The notes below the pieces were generated by a model. The model did no database searches, was not told where the DNA came from, and saw nothing but the letters and a program-made list of their open reading frames with translations. From contig CALKDE010000103.1 of assembly GCA_938082955.1 (NCBI GenBank), forward strand, positions 1 to 8,626: a stretch of DNA of 8,626 nt, in the 5' to 3' direction. This document shows, one piece after another, positions 7,509-8,626 of the stretch; the first letter of the stretch is position 1; every line of letters starts with the position of its first letter. This DNA comes from an uncultured Pseudomonadales bacterium. Lineage in GTDB: Bacteria > Pseudomonadota > Gammaproteobacteria > Pseudomonadales > Pseudohongiellaceae. The position numbers were made by a program, and so were the translations under genes.

Positions 7509-8600
7509 CTACTGAAACGTATTAGTCGTCGATTTACCGACCCAATTCGAAAACAGTTTTTCAACGGTACCCTGAAAGGCGCCGCCGATCTTATCTTGTA
7601 GGGATTTGGGTAGTTCGTACTCTACTTCGTAGACATCAGCTTCCTCACAGGCACTTACTATGCAGTCGTCGCTGGTCTTTATCTCATCGACCATATAACG
7701 CGCCTTAGCCTGAGTACCGACCCATGTCTCCCCTGTGGCGATCTTGTCAATCTCAACGCTCGGCCGGTGCTCTTTGATCCAAGCCTTAAAAATGTCGTGC
7801 ATTGTTTCCACTTCTTCCTGCACCTTGTCTCGGCCTTTCTGGGTGATTTCCCCAAACTGGGTTAACGTTCTCTTAAATTCACCGGCGCTAATGATCTCAT
7901 AATCGATCTCGTTCTTCTTTAGCACACGATGAAAGTTTGGCAACTGAACCAACACACCTATTGAGCCTATTATTGCGAAGGGTGCGGATACCAAGCGGTC
8001 GGCCAAGCAAGCCATCATATAGCCGCCGCTAGCTGCCACTTTGTCTACGCAGATAGTAAGCGGTATTTGCTTGCTCTTTATGCGCAGCAGTTGCGAGGAC
8101 GCAAGTCCATAAGCATGCACCATGCCACCCGGGCTTTCTAGACGCAATAATACCTCATCGAGAGGCTCCGCCAGCGTTAATATCGCCGTTATTTCTTCGC
8201 GAAGAGATGCCACTTCGTCTGCAGAAATATTTCCGGTGAAGTTGATTACATATACACGCTTCTTCCGTTGATCTGAATCGTTTGCGTCGTCAACGACATC
8301 ATCCGATTTCTTCGCCGCTTCCTTGTCTGCTTTAGCTTGTTCCTTAGATTCGAGTTTTGCCTGCTTCTTCTCGTCTTTGTGAACTTGCTTCAACTGATCT
8401 TTCGCCAACACCGAATGACGTAGAGTATCTTTCATATCATCGAAATGTTCATTAAGATGGGTAACCTTGATCAGGCCTTTTCTGCCAGTTTTGCGCTGAC
8501 GATTTCCGCTTGCTGCAATCACACCAATCACAATGACAATTGCCACCACGATGGTCACCGCCTTTGCCAAAAACATGCCATATTGAATCAAATATTCCAA
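7509..8600 (-). CDS. sohB: SohB, inner-membrane serine peptidase of family S49
   Basis: Probable membrane-anchored protease of 363 residues, similar in length to E. coli SohB (about 349), which was found as a multicopy suppressor of an htrA (degP) mutant. One N-terminal membrane anchor (about 10-30) places the rest on one side of the inner membrane. Residues 66-114 are a highly charged Lys/Glu/Asp/Ala-rich linker, probably helical or disordered. The peptidase domain follows with VYVINFTGNISADEV (116-130), LRLESPGGMVHAYG (152-165), VDKVAASGGYMMA (185-197) and GSIGV (212-216). By comparison with the family, Ser191 is the nucleophile and Lys243 in EFKRTLT the general base; both are present, so it looks active. 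The start is TTG at 8600, giving MEYLIQYGMFLAK as in E. coli, with AGGAG 8 bases upstream. It is shorter than SppA (about 600 residues, two S49 domains), which rules that name out. The acuI-type gene lies downstream in the same direction. Confidence 0.95.
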   Translation of the reverse strand: MEYLIQYGMFLAKAVTIVVAIVIVIGVIAASGNRQRKTGRKGLIKVTHLNEHFDDMKDTLRHSVLAKDQLKQVHKDEKKQAKLESKEQAKADKEAAKKSDDVVDDANDSDQRKKRVYVINFTGNISADEVASLREEITAILTLAEPLDEVLLRLESPGGMVHAYGLASSQLLRIKSKQIPLTICVDKVAASGGYMMACLADRLVSAPFAIIGSIGVLVQLPNFHRVLKKNEIDYEIISAGEFKRTLTQFGEITQKGRDKVQEEVETMHDIFKAWIKEHRPSVEIDKIATGETWVGTQAKARYMVDEIKTSDDCIVSACEEADVYEVEYELPKSLQDKIGGAFQGTVEKLFSNWVGKSTTNTFQ

Positions 8601-8608
8601 ACGTATAT

Positions 8609-8613
8609 CTCCT
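8609..8613 (-). promoter_or_regulatory. Ribosome binding site of sohB
   Basis: AGGAG on the minus strand ends 8 bases before the TTG start at 8600. The strong match and ideal spacing support the unusual start codon. Any promoter lies beyond the window edge. Confidence 0.8.
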
Positions 8614-8626
8614 GTGGTGTTCGCTG

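Noticed and set aside
1..8626. Defence system, mobile element, CRISPR array or RNA gene
   Set aside because: Read for direct and inverted repeats, transposase or nuclease motifs and tRNA-like folds; none found, and the gaps between genes total only about 230 bases.

Overview
The window looks like ordinary chromosomal DNA from a gammaproteobacterium, probably an aquatic or marine relative of the pseudomonads. This rests on protein-level resemblance recalled from memory, not on a search. The methionine synthase and SohB resemble their E. coli counterparts across their length. The sulfite reductase and the DUF934 protein after it resemble the Pseudomonas pair closely. Base composition is near 50% GC and looks even throughout. 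I see no transposase, integrase, phage gene, CRISPR array, tRNA, rRNA or long repeat.

The plus-strand half (1-6423) runs in one direction. It holds a cobalamin-dependent methionine synthase (metH, missing about its first 227 residues at the window edge), a sirohaem/[4Fe-4S] sulfite reductase (cysI type), a DUF934 protein that overlaps the reductase gene by 17 bases, and a Kef/CPA2-type cation:proton antiporter membrane protein. The first three fit sulfur assimilation: CysI makes sulfide, sulfide is built into homocysteine by enzymes outside the window, and MetH methylates homocysteine to methionine. The antiporter is close behind (39-base gap) but has no clear link to that pathway.

The minus-strand half (6442-8600) faces the first. 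It is transcribed from sohB (inner-membrane S49 serine peptidase) into a YhdH/AcuI-type NADPH-dependent oxidoreductase, 71 bases apart. Both genes appear to start with TTG, and sohB has a strong Shine-Dalgarno sequence. The two halves converge across only 18 noncoding bases with no recognisable intrinsic terminator.

The window is almost entirely coding. No gap exceeds 75 bases, and no strong promoter or rho-independent terminator could be supported in any gap. I found no exotic system. The most worthwhile open question is what the DUF934 protein does for the sulfite reductase and where that enzyme gets its electrons.
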